The translations under genes and the position numbers were made by a program. Below, piece by piece: positions 34,901 through 47,384 of a stretch of 64,000 nt of DNA. The stretch comes from Paragonimus skrjabini miyazakii (taxonomy: Eukaryota > Platyhelminthes > Trematoda > Plagiorchiida > Troglotrematidae), in NCBI GenBank assembly GCA_014338405.1, contig JTDE01001017.1:1-64000 (forward strand), read 5' to 3'. The first letter of the stretch is position 1. The number at the start of each line of letters is the position of its first letter. The notes under the pieces are model-generated. The model made no database searches and was not told the DNA's origin. It worked only from the letters and a program-made list of their open reading frames with translations.

Positions 34901-36515
34901 AACTACTGTTATGGATCCTGATTTTTGCGATGCAACAAGTGTCGACTCTCTGTGGGTCTAAATTCGGAATGAAACGGTTCGTTTACCAGTTTGCATTAGT
35001 GCTATAAGAATTTCATTGCCGATTCATACCTCATGCTCTAGCTTGAAATCAGAACTCGGACGTACTTGGGCAGTGTTATTGTGATCAGCTGTAGAAGTAC
35101 GGCTTAAAAAGAGAATTGATAAAGCTTAAGAATGAGATTGGATAGGACACTATGAGAGGTGTAACAATACAATGCTCCTGCTTGTTCATCCTACTGGGTA
35201 TCGCAGTCAGTTCTACCGTTTTGCACTACAAGATGAGTGACGCATTATGAGATTGGTAGTATTGTGACATCTCTTGAGCTGTGACACTGTCTCGACACCT
35301 AAACCTAAACAGCGTAACGATTAAGGTTCTCTGCCACCCGACTGCGACGTGCGGAACGTTTAGTTCACTCATTGTTTGTCATGGTGTATTTTTCTAACCT
35401 CGGTTCTTGCAGTCGCGAAACCAAAACGATCACAACTGATTAGTGACGAATTGTGGCGTTTTTTATACCATCTGTCCACCTGATACACATTAACTGACGG
35501 GAGTAGCAATACTTAAGCATTGAGAACATATACACATACTTCATGCAGATGTGTCTTATTTCTTCTGATTTGTATGGTATGCTATATCGCATACGCACCT
35601 TTATAACCTTCCTCCTACTGATTAGCTGGGTTTTATGTGATGTCGCTAATGAAGGAAGTCGGCAATGGCCTTAAGCATCTTATCCTGTTCATACCTACCT
35701 AACAGACCGTTCAGGATAGCATAGCATAACGAAATTCGAACCAACCTGTTATCAGTAAATCACCCTTGACTGGTTTAAAGTCTGTCTAGCCTATATGAAG
35801 CAGTTGTATCTGTCGAATTTATTCAGCATGGTCTACTTTTTGTTTATTGAGTTAAACAAAACGATATTGTCGCATACTTTAGAAATTGAATAGCTGAGAA
35901 TGCTTTCTGATTTATATTCTGTCACTCATCTCGTTCTTGTTCGCACTAATAAGTTTGTGTGAGCTGTCATGTTTACTGATCAATCGTTCACAGTCTATAT
36001 ATCATCTCGGTCATAATCCCTCAAAAAACATTCCATATAGTCGTTGTTTTTCTTTGTTACTGAATTCAACTTTCATCTATATGCTATCCGAATGTGATGT
36101 GTTGTACTGCCTACCAAACCAGTGGTTAGATGTTTATTCAAGAACTCTGACATACCAAAACGGACAAAATTTCCGGCTGCTTTGTACAATGTTATTACGT
36201 TTTCGTTTACGGAATATGCTTTCCCACATGGACAATCAATGGATCAGAAAGGTCTGTATGAGCTTATACACATTCTTAGTTGTCTCGAGTTGAGGTCTTT
36301 CTCACGAGTATATTTTAATCATCGACCGTATTTAATTTAGCGCTTTACGTGAATAAGTCGGCCTGTTGTGTGTTGTGTGCGGCCGCGAATGCGCTGGCCG
36401 TTTGGGATTAATAGGTCACCAACGTACTCATAATGCACCGTCGGCGAAGAGACAACGAGTACGCTAGGCTCAAGTAGGTGATACCGGCATATCCGTTCTG
36501 TTTTTGTTAATGATT
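31991..36515. other. Intronic stretch, nothing recognised
   Basis: No supported coding, RNA or repeat feature on either strand. Open frames are short and without motifs. Confidence 0.5.
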
Positions 36516-37070
36516 GCAACGACCAAGACCATGGTCGTTTGGCAACTAATATGCTCCTCTTTTCAGCAACTTGGGTGATTGTGATCTTCTACCTAATCTT
36601 TTCTTGGGCTTTGCTGGTGTATTGAATGATGAATCGTCTGTCTGATCTTTTCGTAGTTCAACTTTGAGTTTTGTTTTTCAACTTTGTCCTCTCTTGAATG
36701 CAATAGCATGCATTCGTATACTTAAATGCTTCTTGTATTACAGTTTACATATCTTTCTTCCTAGTACAGATCTTGTCATTGCAGTCTCTCTCACTGTTTA
36801 TTTTCCGAGAGATAAGGGTTTCCTTTTCGTGCTAGCCATTCAATTGGCTAACCAGCATTGGCCAGCTGGACACAAAGGCCTCACTCACACACCTACTGGT
36901 CTTATTCCTTCGGGTTTACACCGGATACGTGGTGTGTGAGTGGAACCACAAGTGGTTCAGCGCAAGCCACTTGCGGTGATGGTTTAAAGCGCAGGCGTCC
37001 TTTGGCTTCGGTCACTGTGACAGGCTAATCCGTTTCGGATGCCGCCAACCATGAGCAGTTATATATTTTT
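36516..37070 (+). repeat. Diverged tandem unit, copy 1
   Basis: Aligns with 37071-37612 at an offset of about 550 bp. Best conserved parts are GGCTAACCAGCATTGGCC-AGCTGGACA (36847-36872), the CGGGTTTACACC...CGTGGTGTGTGAGTG block (36910-36941) and AGGCTAATCCGTTTCGGATGCC (37022-37043). Origin unknown; not coding. Confidence 0.7.
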
Positions 37071-37612
37071 TTTCAACCAACGACTACCGTCGTTTGAAAC
37101 TCACCGGCTCCCATTTTCAGAAACCTTGTTGTCTGTGGCCTTCTATCTTTCCTTTTCTTCAGCATTGTTGGTGTACTGTACGATGAATTTTTTCTCTGTT
37201 TTCTTCCAGTCTAACCTGGCATTTTGATTTTACTCCATATCCTCTCTAGAGTGAAATACTCCGAAGTACTCTGATAACGGAATACTTCTTGCTTCATGTT
37301 TCCATTACTCTTCTTCCCAGTGTAGATCTTACCATTGCAGTTTCCGTTCATTTATCGAGAAACAGGGGTTTCATTTAGGAACTAGCCTATGAATTGGCTA
37401 ACTAGTATTGGCCGGCTGGACACCAAGGCTTCATTCACACACCTACCGGTCTTATTCTTTCGGGTTTACACCAGACACGTGGTGTGTGAGTGAAACCGCA
37501 AATGGTGCACCGCAAGCCACGTTCGGTCTTGGTTACGCACAGGCATCCCTTGGCTCCAGTCACTGTGGTAGGCTAATCCGAATCGGATGCCACTAATCGT
37601 AACCGTACATGA
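37071..37612 (+). repeat. Diverged tandem unit, copy 2
   Basis: Partner of 36516-37070. The ATCCG-loop-CGGAT motif near the end (37576-37588) keeps its paired arms, while the 3-nt loop changes from TTT to AAT. May be a tandem duplication or two insertions of one short retroposon. Confidence 0.7.
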
Positions 37613-39318
37613 ACAGCCAGCCACACGAACGAGCTCTGCATTTATGTCTGTTTTGATTCCGTTCTATTTGTGTCCACTGTGGCGTCGTAAAATGACTTAA
37701 CAAGCCATTCTGTGCTGCATAGGTTTCGGATTTTAATTTTGAACGACAATTGCTACAGTCTGTCTCTGAGTGTACAGCTGATCTTTAGCTGACAACGGCA
37801 AGATTTGTCATTTGGAATATACTTCAGTGAAACCTATTATGAATTTTTTTACCTTGTCTTGTCACCGGCACTTATTATGCGTTGTGAGTAGTATAAAAAT
37901 CAGACTTCCAACATATGCATGTTGTTTCTGCTGTATAAGAGTATATATGGATCGAATTGCGGATTACCCGTCTACCCAAACCACATTCTGTGATACGATC
38001 CGGGCTCGAACATGCGACTTCAATGCAGACGTCTGTCTTTGTTCTAACTAGCTTGGATTTTCAATGGCGTAGTTTGATGTGTACCTCGTGGTCATCAGTA
38101 CACGTAGTTTACAAGTTTCATTTGTCAGCCTATCCGTGCAACAGTTGCATGAAATTGTCAATACACGATGTTAACGTGAATAGGCAGTCGTGTTTCTGTC
38201 AGTTGCCTACGCTACGTGATGTCCGCCATCATTGGTACGGTTACCTAAAACTATGTTTATCTGTGCGATCGACTTTTAAAGCTACTGATTTGAATAATTG
38301 CCACTTTACAGTATTCGTACTTTTGTAAAACTCTGCATACATATGCTTATTTGTCTGTGTGCATATCGTGAACAGCTGTAATGCAAATCTTATATCCGTC
38401 AACTCTTGCCTCTATTACTGTAACTAATTAGACAATCGCTCTGCGTGCTCTTCTGTGCGACGTGTTTTCTAAAATACGTAGGGGGTGGAACTTGTATACT
38501 ACTCTTTCTGGTTAGCTGCTTTGTTGCGCCCGTCGTGATTTACAGTTAATACCGCATACTCAACTTCCTTTACACTCGCACTACTGGTCAATGAGTTCGA
38601 GATATGATAATGTTCAGCTGGTTTTTGTCTTCATCCTTGAACGGTAGAGTCCCATGTACGTTTGCCATTGATCTGGTCAGAATAATTACACGTTATTTAG
38701 ACTCGCTTACATATTTTGTTGATTTTTGTCTTCTCTTCTCCGTACTTTAATCAGTTCGATTATAAACGTGTTTTTTGGACGATTGATCCATCCTGGCAAC
38801 CCACCCTTTTTACATACTTGTCCTGTTTGTTCGTCGTTTTGTTACCTCTACTTCGCATGTTGCAGTTGAACTGATAATCTGCTCATCCAACTGTCAGTAT
38901 CAGTTGCTGAGTCAATAAAAGAGTCGCACACCATCTTTGGAGCTTATACTGTGTGTACAAATTGTCTGTCCATCGTATCGAGACCATCATCCATATGTTG
39001 GAGTCTAGAGGTGGTCCCGGTTCATTAAGACTTCAATATCTGTGTTTAATATGATCATTTGATGTTCCTTTTACGGGCTAGACATCTTGTCGTGATTCCT
39101 TACATCGCCCTTTGAAAATACTGTCGGGTATTCCAGTCCTTATTTTTCCAAATATGTGAAAACTTTATAATATTTTGTCACTGTTACCGTGAATGATGAC
39201 CCAACTTACTTTACCACCTAATCAAGACAATGCCTTATTCATTGTACATATGATAGCTTTTACGACAGTAGTGAACTTCATAAACGCATTTGAACCAACA
39301 TCCCATCCGTTAATTTGT
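37613..39318. other. Intronic stretch, nothing recognised
   Basis: No supported gene. A tRNA-like box B on the minus strand (near 38010-38025, GTTCGAGCCCGG in minus sense) suggests an old SINE remnant at about 37965-38050, but I cannot delimit it. Confidence 0.4.
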
Positions 39319-39329
39319 TGCGGATTCCG
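39319..39329. repeat. Target-site duplication, left (11 bp)
   Basis: TGCGGATTCCG, repeated exactly at 41214-41224 just after the ATG tail of the RTE. Confidence 0.88.
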
Positions 39330-41213
39330 GGACTAGCAGAAGGTTTTTTCCCTGATCCGTGATTGTACCGGCCGTCGAGTCGTTATGAGACCATATGCAA
39401 AAACGATGGTTCATTTATCACCAATCAATCACACCGACTTGACAGATGGGCTGAACATTTTGAAAAACAGTTCAGTTGACCTGAACCAGATCATGTGGAC
39501 GACTGGACCGGAATGGTCAGTTATTGCGTTCCAGACGGCCCTCCGTCCGAAGCAGAAATGGTCCTAGAACTCAAGTTATTGAAGCGTAATAAGGCTCCTG
39601 GTCCAGACCTCCTCTCTCCTCTTTTCAAGGATGGCGGGGAGAGGTTGATATCAGAACTGACAAAATTCCTCCAGACGATCTGGGAGACTGAAGAGGTACC
39701 CCGTGATGGGTGCCTATCAACAGTCATTCCCGTTTTCAAAAAGGAGGCCCGAAGTCAATAGGACAACCACAGGGGCATCAGTTTGGTGTCTGTTGCGTCC
39801 AAGTTACTCACTGACCTCATTTTGCATCGGCTCACTAAGCCCAGAGAAAGTCATATACGTGAAGAACAGGGAGGATCCTGATCCTGATCGAGAGTGCGTT
39901 GATCACATTTTTACCTTGCGATGGATCTTGGAACATAGGTTCTCTTATAGGCAGCCGACAATCGTGGTCCTTTTGGACCTGAAGGCTGCTTTCGATTCAG
40001 TTGCTCGTAACGTTATCTGGAGCTGTCTTCTGTGCAAGGGAGTACCAGAGAACTACGTGAATCTGGTGAGATGACTGTATGCCCACTCTGTAAGCGGGGT
40101 GAGAGTTTATGGACAACCGTCTCGAGCGTTCATCACTTCTAGTGGCGTTCGTCTGGCGTGTCCGATTTGTCCCTTTCTGTTCAATTTTGTCATGGACGAC
40201 ATTGTAGAACGTGTGTTTGAGCACTCCAGTGAAGTTGGTGTTAAGCTTCTCCCTGACTCTAGATTGACCGATCTGGAGTACGCGGACGACATTGGCTTAC
40301 TTAGCCATTCTGCCGAAAACATGCAGACCATGCTGGACAGGTTGAGCGACCGAGCTGGTTTGTATGGAATGCGCTTCGCACCTTCAAAGCGCAAAGTGCT
40401 GCTTTACGACTGAGGCATTTCCACTCCTACTTTCTTCATTGCAGGTAATCCGCTTGAGAATGTGGACTGTTTCACATACTTGGGTAGCATTATCTCGTCA
40501 GCCTGAGTTGCCTTTGCCAAACTGCGTCATCTGTGACGTCGAAAAGACGTTAGGTTGTCGTTGACAGGAAGAGTATATAATGTCTGTGTGCGTTCCATTT
40601 TGCTGTATGGTTCGGAAACGTGGTCTGTTCGCAAGGAAGATGTCAACAGGCTTGCTGTGTTTGACCATCGCTGTCTCCGCCAAATAGGCCATATTATATG
40701 GACTGATCACGTGAGCAATGTGGCAGTTCGCCGACGCGTATTCCGGAACGCTCTGGATGCGCGATCAATTGGTTGACTACTCACAGTGCCTAGTTTGCTA
40801 TGGTTAGGTCACGTACTTCGTATGTCATCTGATCGTTTACCGTACCGGGCATTGCATGCTGAGGCCACCAACAGTTGGGTGAAACCACATAGTGGTCAAG
40901 CAACCACGTGGTCACGAAATATGAAGACCCTGACTGTTCCATTGAGCAAAGTGGGTAGGTGTCGCCTGCCTGGATGGGGCCATCGTGATAATTCAAATCG
41001 CTATTTAGAGACGCTATCCGAGATGGCGATGTATCGCAGTGGATGGCATACCTGTATCCATACCATTTCTTGTTATTCCGCTTAGTCTACTTTTAATAAT
41101 GTTCAACCTTCTTAGTAATGTTTTCTTTTAGGATATTCCACGTCACCGTTGAGGTGAGCGGTGGCCGGAGCCACAGTACCTTTTGGTGAGGCTCATGGCT
41201 GTTATGATGATGA
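39330..41213 (+). mobile_element. RTE copy, 1,884 bp, 5'-truncated before the RT domain
   Basis: It covers the linker, the whole RT domain and the C-terminus. In order: SLIRDCTGRR (about 39350), LLKRNKAPGPDLLSPLFKDGGERL (39570-39650), RECVDHIFTLRWILEHR (39890-39940), IVVLLDLKAAFDSVARN (39961-40012), FLFNFVMDDIVERVF (about 40176-40220), the catalytic YADD (40279-40290), GLYGMRF and the C-terminal LLWLGHVLRMSS and CRLPGWGHRD motifs. It is dead: in-frame TGA at 40072, 40411, 40504, 40534 and 40774, an internal deletion near 40504, and frameshifts. RT catalytic Asp residues are retained. The tail is only GTTATGATGATG. The 3' UTR contains a GTGGC-CGGA-GCCAC hairpin. Nearly identical to 60512-62205. 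Confidence 0.93.
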
Positions 41214-41224
41214 TGCGGATTCCG
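41214..41224. repeat. Target-site duplication, right (11 bp)
   Basis: TGCGGATTCCG, exact partner of 39319-39329. Its first two bases (TG) could equally belong to the ATG tail. Confidence 0.88.
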
Positions 41225-42664
41225 AACTGGAATACTATAATGATCCTTAGGGCTGTCCTATTCTAGGTCATCGCCTCCTCTCAAGAGAATTTCGCTCGAC
41301 AGATACATAGAAACCGACCAAGCTGGAAAGGAGTAAACTCGTTTGGGTCCATTATTCGTACTGTTGTTTACTCAGAAGTAATTGGCTAATATGGCTCGAT
41401 CTGTTGGGTGTTTGGAAGGAGTTGTTTTTGTGGTTGTAGCATTGCTATCTTCGGATCGGGTTAGGTGGCCAACCTGAAACAAACACTCCGACAGTCGATC
41501 GTGATCGCCAACGCATTACTTGTTTGCTGCTCCACACTCTGCCACTTATCCCCCTTCTCTTATTCACTGCATTCATTTTCGTCCGGTCTCGTTTAAGTTT
41601 TCCTTTCGCCTTCTGAAAGGGAATGTTCCACCTCACTTTAATTCATATGTCAGATTTTCCCGGTAGTGTTGCGGTTTCTGGTTGTTCTGGTAGCTGTCAA
41701 CAATCCATAGATTTTGGGCCTTTTCTTCGTTTACTTATAGAATCCCTATTATCTGTTTTTTGGCTGTTTTGTCTGCAGTGCACACCCGAAATCATTTTAC
41801 TCGGTCTCAACCTTTGCTTTAAATCACTGATCGAATTTCACAAAAAATGTTTCCTTTCTAATTTATGGCCACTTCGCTACAAGCTATTTGTTTTACTAAA
41901 GTCAGATACTGTTATGTTGACAAAACCTTAATCGGATTAGTTGCGATAATCGTCAGTGGAATTCCGAATTGTGTGATCGGTTGACGAACGTCGTTTTGTC
42001 ACCCGGTTGATTGAACCTCCTGCCAGTCTGTATGGCGATGGGATTTTGGTAGGTAGGTCTCCCACGGGCCGCATTTTGGGTTACTGGCCGTACCCTCTTC
42101 ATTAGTGTGCGTGCATTCAGTATCCTGGGTTGTTAGTTTACCTTATCTCGGTCATTGTCAAGCCTGACGATTCGCGGTCGCGTGCTAACGTCATCCAGCA
42201 CTAGGGGCTTTTTTTAATAGATGTATCGCCTTACCGAACACGCCATTTGTCTTGTGTGGCCTTCTGATTCGATTTCCCTTCTGTTCAGGGTGTTTGGCTA
42301 GATAACCCAACCTGTCCCGGTTGGGACACATGCTCCCCAAAGATGTCCATTATTTTTATCGATAACTATTTCAGTCACAATCGTGAGCTTGGATTGCAGC
42401 TCTTTCAAATTCTTTTGCTGACAGTAATGGCGTCCAATACTACTTGTTATCACTAGGGCATTGTATAACACGAATCGAAAGTGACAGCAATTGGAAGCGA
42501 ACCCGCTCATCTGTCTGATGAGAGTGATCTCTGAAGCTTGGGTCACGTGTATGTATGGCTGTTGTGAGGGTAGCACTGCTGCATTACTGCAAAATGCGGC
42601 TGTTCAGAATAGGGGATGTTAGCGGTCCTCAACTGTTGATCTATTTACGTTCCATGGCTCTCAT
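41225..42664. other. Intronic stretch, nothing recognised
   Basis: No supported feature. A 92-codon minus frame at 42576-42298 has no recognised motif. Confidence 0.5.
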
Positions 42665-43020
42665 CAGGTAACATCAACCGGTAATCAACGGTGAGGCTAG
42701 AAGCGGATCTGTACACAAAGGCTTAGATGATAAGCCCACGTATCAAGGATGTCCATTAGTTATCTGTAACACTGGGGCCTATTTGCTGAGACCGCAACCG
42801 ACTGGCATAAGGTGCCAGATGGATTTGGCACAGGAGATGCCTACATTTGCTAATGTATAAGTTAGCATATCTCATGTTCGTTTCTCAGCCTAAGACCCTC
42901 GTGAATCACCAGACATGTGGTTGCAGGTACTGGAAAAGATGGCAGTTAATCAAGTTCAGTGACGCAAATGTTGTTGTTGTTCGGCTGAATTGTCTGCGAA
43001 ATTAATCAAATTGATGAAGC
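42665..43020 (+). mobile_element. Old RTE C-terminal remnant
   Basis: Collinear but decayed match to the RTE C-terminus: a GGTGAGGCTAGAAGCGG block (42691-42707, the EVRKR segment), LFADTATDWHKV (about 42780-42815) and a final TGTTGTTGTTGTTCGGCTGAATTGTC (42970-42995, the CCCCLAEL segment). No open frame. Confidence 0.6.
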
Positions 43021-44496
43021 CAGCCAATAGAGGTCACATGGTACCTAGATTTGTAGTTATTGTTTTATGGATATGAGCCTTTACTTCATTTCCTGCATCT
43101 CCGTTGCTGCTAATGTAATTTGATAATTACACGAGCTGGCCAACGGTCTGCAAAACGGATCTGTCATTTAGGATTAAATTTTTAATAGCCCTGATTACCC
43201 ACTTGTGGAATGCAACCTGAATTATTTAATAAGAGAGAGTTGAACTTATGTAGGACTATCACCACTCGTCTATCTTCTGTGGATTATCTCAGAGTTCTTC
43301 TTCAAGGTGACGATGTCCTGTCCATAGCTGTTGTTGGTCTAGCTATTGATGATGTAGAAGTTTACCAGTAACGAACCTCGGACTTGAAAAGACCGACGAA
43401 ACGTTCTCGAGTACTACGTAAAGACAAGAGCAATTCATATGGATTGAACATCACCCACAATTGATCGCATCAATTATTAAAATAAACTTCGTAGAGCTTT
43501 TCGTAGGATTTGGTTTACTCTGCCCGTAAAAAAGAGATTATATCGCAAAAGTTTCCTTATGACTGTTTTTTAAGCGCCCCTTTCTTTTTGAATATGTTCC
43601 AGTCGATAGTTCTTTACGCAATGCGTTTTGTTCTCATTCAGATCAGAATGTCATGGGCATCGTGCAAAAATTACCGATAATCTGCTTGACAGAGATTACA
43701 AATTGTGTTGAGTAACTGACCTAAAATCGATGCACCGTGTACTTGTGAGATGGATGACAAATGAACTTCATATTCCACTGTTGATCTGTGATTTAAAGTG
43801 TAACGGACTGAAGAAAAAGTGATGTTTATCTTTTTAAAATCGATGAAACAACGTCGCCGTTTAGGATAACCCGGATTGTCTGTAGTGTGATTCGCGACGC
43901 TGCGTTGTACGAATTACATTCGAGATTTTGTGGGATTGAATTGTGGCTTCTTGAGGGAGAATTGAATCGAAATCGGCCTACAACGATGGTCCGTGTTTAT
44001 ATCTGAGGCCTGTCTCTCTCACTAGGGACCTAACTCTATAAAAGCTCTCTAAAGTAGACCGAATACCACTGAACATTGCCGGCTCATGTTTACGGACAGC
44101 TGTGCATAAACATCTTATTGTGCAGTATGCGTAGCTGATTTCAGAAGAGAAATTGTAATATCGCTTACACAAAGATGTGACATGATCCGGCATTATATCT
44201 CTAACTTGTACACGATAGGTTGGCATATACTCTTAACAAACGCGATATTTAGTTAAAAATAAATCTCTTTTGGACTGCATCTGTACGGATCTCTGAGAGT
44301 ATTTCATCTAATTCGATTAAAAAGTGAGCACTTCGTTCTTTCCTATTAGGGGCACCTTTCATTTCTTTTAACGGTGCTAGGTTGTTTCGATTAAAATTGT
44401 TTTGCACAATTTCCAATCATCTATATCGTTCTTTATGTCGGTTATATCTTATGATAATCTATCGCATTATCTGCGTTCTTCACCGCATTCTAGCAG
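43021..44496. other. End of intron 3
   Basis: A 28-30 nt piece at 43443-43472 (TTGAACATCACCCACAATTG and on) matches, in reverse, the 3' end of the SINE family seen at 46091. Otherwise nothing is recognised. The acceptor CATTCTAGCAG ends at 44496. Confidence 0.5.
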
Positions 44497-45038
44497 GCAA
44501 TGACGCTGCTGTTAACGGAATTGGATTGGTGGACAGACGGTCGGCACACAAACACAAATCTCATCGATCCACGGACTGGACGTTGTCTTTTTCTCCCCGT
44601 TCGTCCAACTCTGGTTGCTCACTTTCGAATGCCACTTCTCCCAGTGGCACCCTTGATACATTGGAGCGTGAAGACGATACAGAGGACAAGTCGGCTGCCA
44701 CTCTAGCGTCTCTGTCCTCCCTGACTGCAACTGACATGGCTGCAGCAGCTAAAATGGCCCTCATGATGGCACATCCATTGGAGGCGCCAAAACGAGTAGC
44801 TTGTGCGGTATGCCAGAAGCGGTTCAAAAATCAGTCGGCGCTAAATGGACACATGCGGCTGCACGGCGGCTATGGTCCAGCTGGCTTGACAGCGATTAGC
44901 ATAACAACAACCGCAGCCACCACAAATTCGCCGGCACAAAGCCGCGACGTTCCAGTCAACCCAGAGAGCGTTTCTTCCTCTTCTTCACTCGCTTCTGGTT
45001 TTGTGTCGTCAGTGGCAGCAAGCAGTGCGAAGTCACAC
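44497..45038 (+). CDS. C2H2 zinc-finger regulator, exon 4
   Basis: The exon has 542 nt. The acceptor is TCTAGCAG at 44496 and the donor CAC|GTAAGT at 45038/45039. The first two bases complete a Gly codon begun by the single base left from exon 3; it leaves in phase 0. It encodes residues 340-520: a Ser-rich stretch, an acidic patch (EREDDTEDK), an Ala/Met-rich segment, then an isolated fourth finger (CAVCQKRFKNQSALNGHMRLH; Cys442, Cys445, His458, His462) followed by GGYGP, and a Thr/Ser-rich end. The SALNGHMRLHGG helix is typical of TRERF1/ZNF541-like proteins and differs in style from fingers 1-3. Membership in this same gene is inferred from strand, compatible phase and style; a separate gene is possible given the 30-kb distance. 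Confidence 0.8.
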
Positions 45039-46090
45039 GTAAGTGGTCAACCGGGTATCTGCTGCATGTTTGGCCTGCATAGTTTGATGGCTGTTTGTGC
45101 TGTCCTACGTTCATTCCGTACTTCGTATTACTGTTGCTATTGTCCTCTTCACACCGACCCCAAAACAGTGTAATACTTGATCGGTTAAATTTCACTGAGT
45201 CGTCGTTTATGTAATAGCCAGGCTGGCTACCTTGACCGAAGTTTGTCAATACGTTATGAGATGCTTGTTTTTTATGCATACATCTGAACTGAGCATCACC
45301 CACAGTTGATCACACCTGTCGTACTCCATACTGTCATACACCTTACGGAATTGCCCACCTCGATGGTTGTTAATCGTGTTGGATTCTGCTGTGCCATGAG
45401 CTGCAGCTTGCTACCATTTCAAACAGCGTTTCCGACCAATAGCTTTGTTTACCCGTACTTTGGCAGTCTGGTAATTTGTAGCTGTACACTTTGCTCAACA
45501 GAGTTTTTAGAGTCTTGTGGATCTATGATCGCGTCTTTATCTGGCCACTCCAAGTATTTAGCAAACAGTTCGTATTTTCAATGAATAGTATCTAGGCCAA
45601 TCACCACTCTTTTGGTATGCGAACTGGTGGCTCTATTGCCCATACTTTAATGGAAGGATAATTGATCTACGGGCTGGATTCGGACTCACGTTCATCTGTT
45701 GCTATGATTTTCTAGACAAAGATACTCCGTAGAATCGCCATGATGATGCCACCATGTGGTCTCAGCTAAAATTGACTGTATGAGATAAGATTGTGCTATT
45801 AAAGAGATGATGATGCATAATCCACAATTTATCTCTTTTCTGGTCGTAGTCTCTTCACTTACACACGTGGCAGAAATGCACCCTAGATTATAAAATGCAA
45901 TTAGTACGAAGCATATACTTATACGAAACATTGGTGTTATTGTTCGTTATTTGCAAATCAATGAAACTGATGTTTTGACGTTGACAAGACTTAATCGTTA
46001 TGATTCTAATCTGTTACTTGTCAGGATTCTGTTATATCAACTGATTCTTTTTCCTATCATTATTCTCACTTGTCTACACACTACTTGACT

Positions 46091-46340
46091 TGAGCGTTCA
46101 CATATGATAATTCGGTCGTGCCTAACGTGAGGTCAATGGCGCAGTGATAAACACGGTTGCCTCATGAACAGCGTGGCTGGGGTTCTAGTCCCGGCAGTGG
46201 CGATGATATGCACTACTGACGAGCTCAATTGAGAGCGAAACTCGAGTCTAGTGCTTCTGCTATTCGAAAGGGGCCGACTGGATAGTCTATGGGAATGCGA
46301 CCGCTGCGATCAATTGTGGATGATGTTCAACATGAAATTA
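46091..46340 (+). mobile_element. tRNA-derived SINE, copy 1
   Basis: A leader of about 40 nt (starting TGAGCGTTCACATATGAT) precedes a tRNA-like head with pol III box A (TGGCGCAGTGAT, 46137-46148) and box B (GGTTCTAGTCC, 46181-46191). The 32-nt interval between them is as in a tRNA. A unique body follows (GATATGCACTACTGACGAGC, GAAACTCGAGTCTAGTGCTT), ending near GGATGATGTTCAACATGAAA. Two other long copies lie at 52970 and 56997. Being non-autonomous, it would depend on a LINE such as the local RTEs. Confidence 0.78.
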
Positions 46341-46527
46341 ACCAAATCCCCGACTACTCATTAGTAATCTACTTGACTTTGTTAAGCTGATTGAATCACA
46401 TATGGTGTCTTGAGATGACTCAGTTATCCAAACTAACTGTTCCGGTATTTTAAAACATTGTTTCCGTTGTTGTAGGAATGGCTAATACATCAGATCAGTT
46501 ATACATGTAGTTCACTCCGCCAAATGC

Positions 46528-46590
46528 TAACACTCACATTTGAACCCTAGATCGCTTGGTTAGCAACCAATTAAGCAATTGTGAATCCGA
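46528..46590 (-). other. tRNA-like remnant
   Basis: In the minus sense it reads TTGCTTAATTGGTTGC (box A-like) and AGGGTTCAAATG (box B-like) about 25 nt apart. Acceptor arms do not pair convincingly, so it is more likely a SINE head than a working tRNA gene. Confidence 0.4.
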
Positions 46591-47384
46591 ATTCAGATTG
46601 TTCTTGACTTCTTTTGTTCTGTTGGTTTCCAACTCTCGTTTCTACCCCTAGAATTTCATATAGTAAAAAACTTCTCAATTTTACATTGCAAACTGTCGAC
46701 GTGTTCGTCTGTTACTCCTGTTGGTTCGTTTGATCTGGATAGGTACATTTGAAATTTGGTTATCTGAACTCTGAAGATCACGAAAACATTGCTGATTTAT
46801 TATTGATCTGCTTTATCGGTTTGTCTTGTCTTCCGTATCGACAGTTTGTAGGCGTTCTTCGCACAAACATGATTTTTTCAAAATTCTTCCTACACAAGTG
46901 TTTATAGTGTTTTCCAAGCTGTAAATTTTCAGGTTACCTGTCTACAGACTAAGAAATGTTAGTAATGGCCCAGACATGCCGGAATTTCACGGAACCATTA
47001 ACCTACAAAGATTTGGTTTCGCTTTTTGCAATGTTATTGTCATTACGTTATTGGTATTGATCCCGTTTTTGCTTTGTAATTCATTCATGTTAGACACCGA
47101 CCAGTTAAGATAAGGCATGTGAATAACAGTTTAACTACAATGGTTGAAGTGTATAAACGTTACTTCTCGGAAGCTACTCTTTAAAAGTAAGCAGTTCCTT
47201 TTCCAGAGAAAATTGATTACAAAATCTTATTAAGACTGCAAGAAGACATACATTGCGAGATGCAAGCATTTCGTTTATTCATATCAGTCGAATACATAAA
47301 ACATTCAGTTATATAGGTTAAGCGCATGGCGATAAAACAGTGAAATGAACGAACATCAACATGGGAGTAATCAGGGTTCACTGC

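Larger units (their letters stand above)
14401..44496 (+). other. Intron 3 of the zinc-finger gene (about 30 kb)
   Basis: Inferred intron joining exon 3 (one base left over) to exon 4 (needs one base). It holds a 100-N gap and a probable assembly duplication of 3,460 bp, so the true size is uncertain. Undetected small exons inside are possible. It is packed with RTE copies in both orientations, listed separately. Confidence 0.65.

Noticed and set aside
39521..39739. Antisense open frames over RTE copies (also 40107-40394, 61146-61388, 3583-3855)
   Set aside because: They are shadows of the RTE coding strand.
44382..44496. Extension of exon 4 upstream to the Met at 44382
   Set aside because: The residues are hydrophobic and intron-like, and a good acceptor at 44496 restores the phase with exon 3.
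45306..45584. 92-codon open frame after exon 4
   Set aside because: Composition is intron-like, no domain, and it lies beyond a strong donor at 45039; possibly over a worn SINE end.
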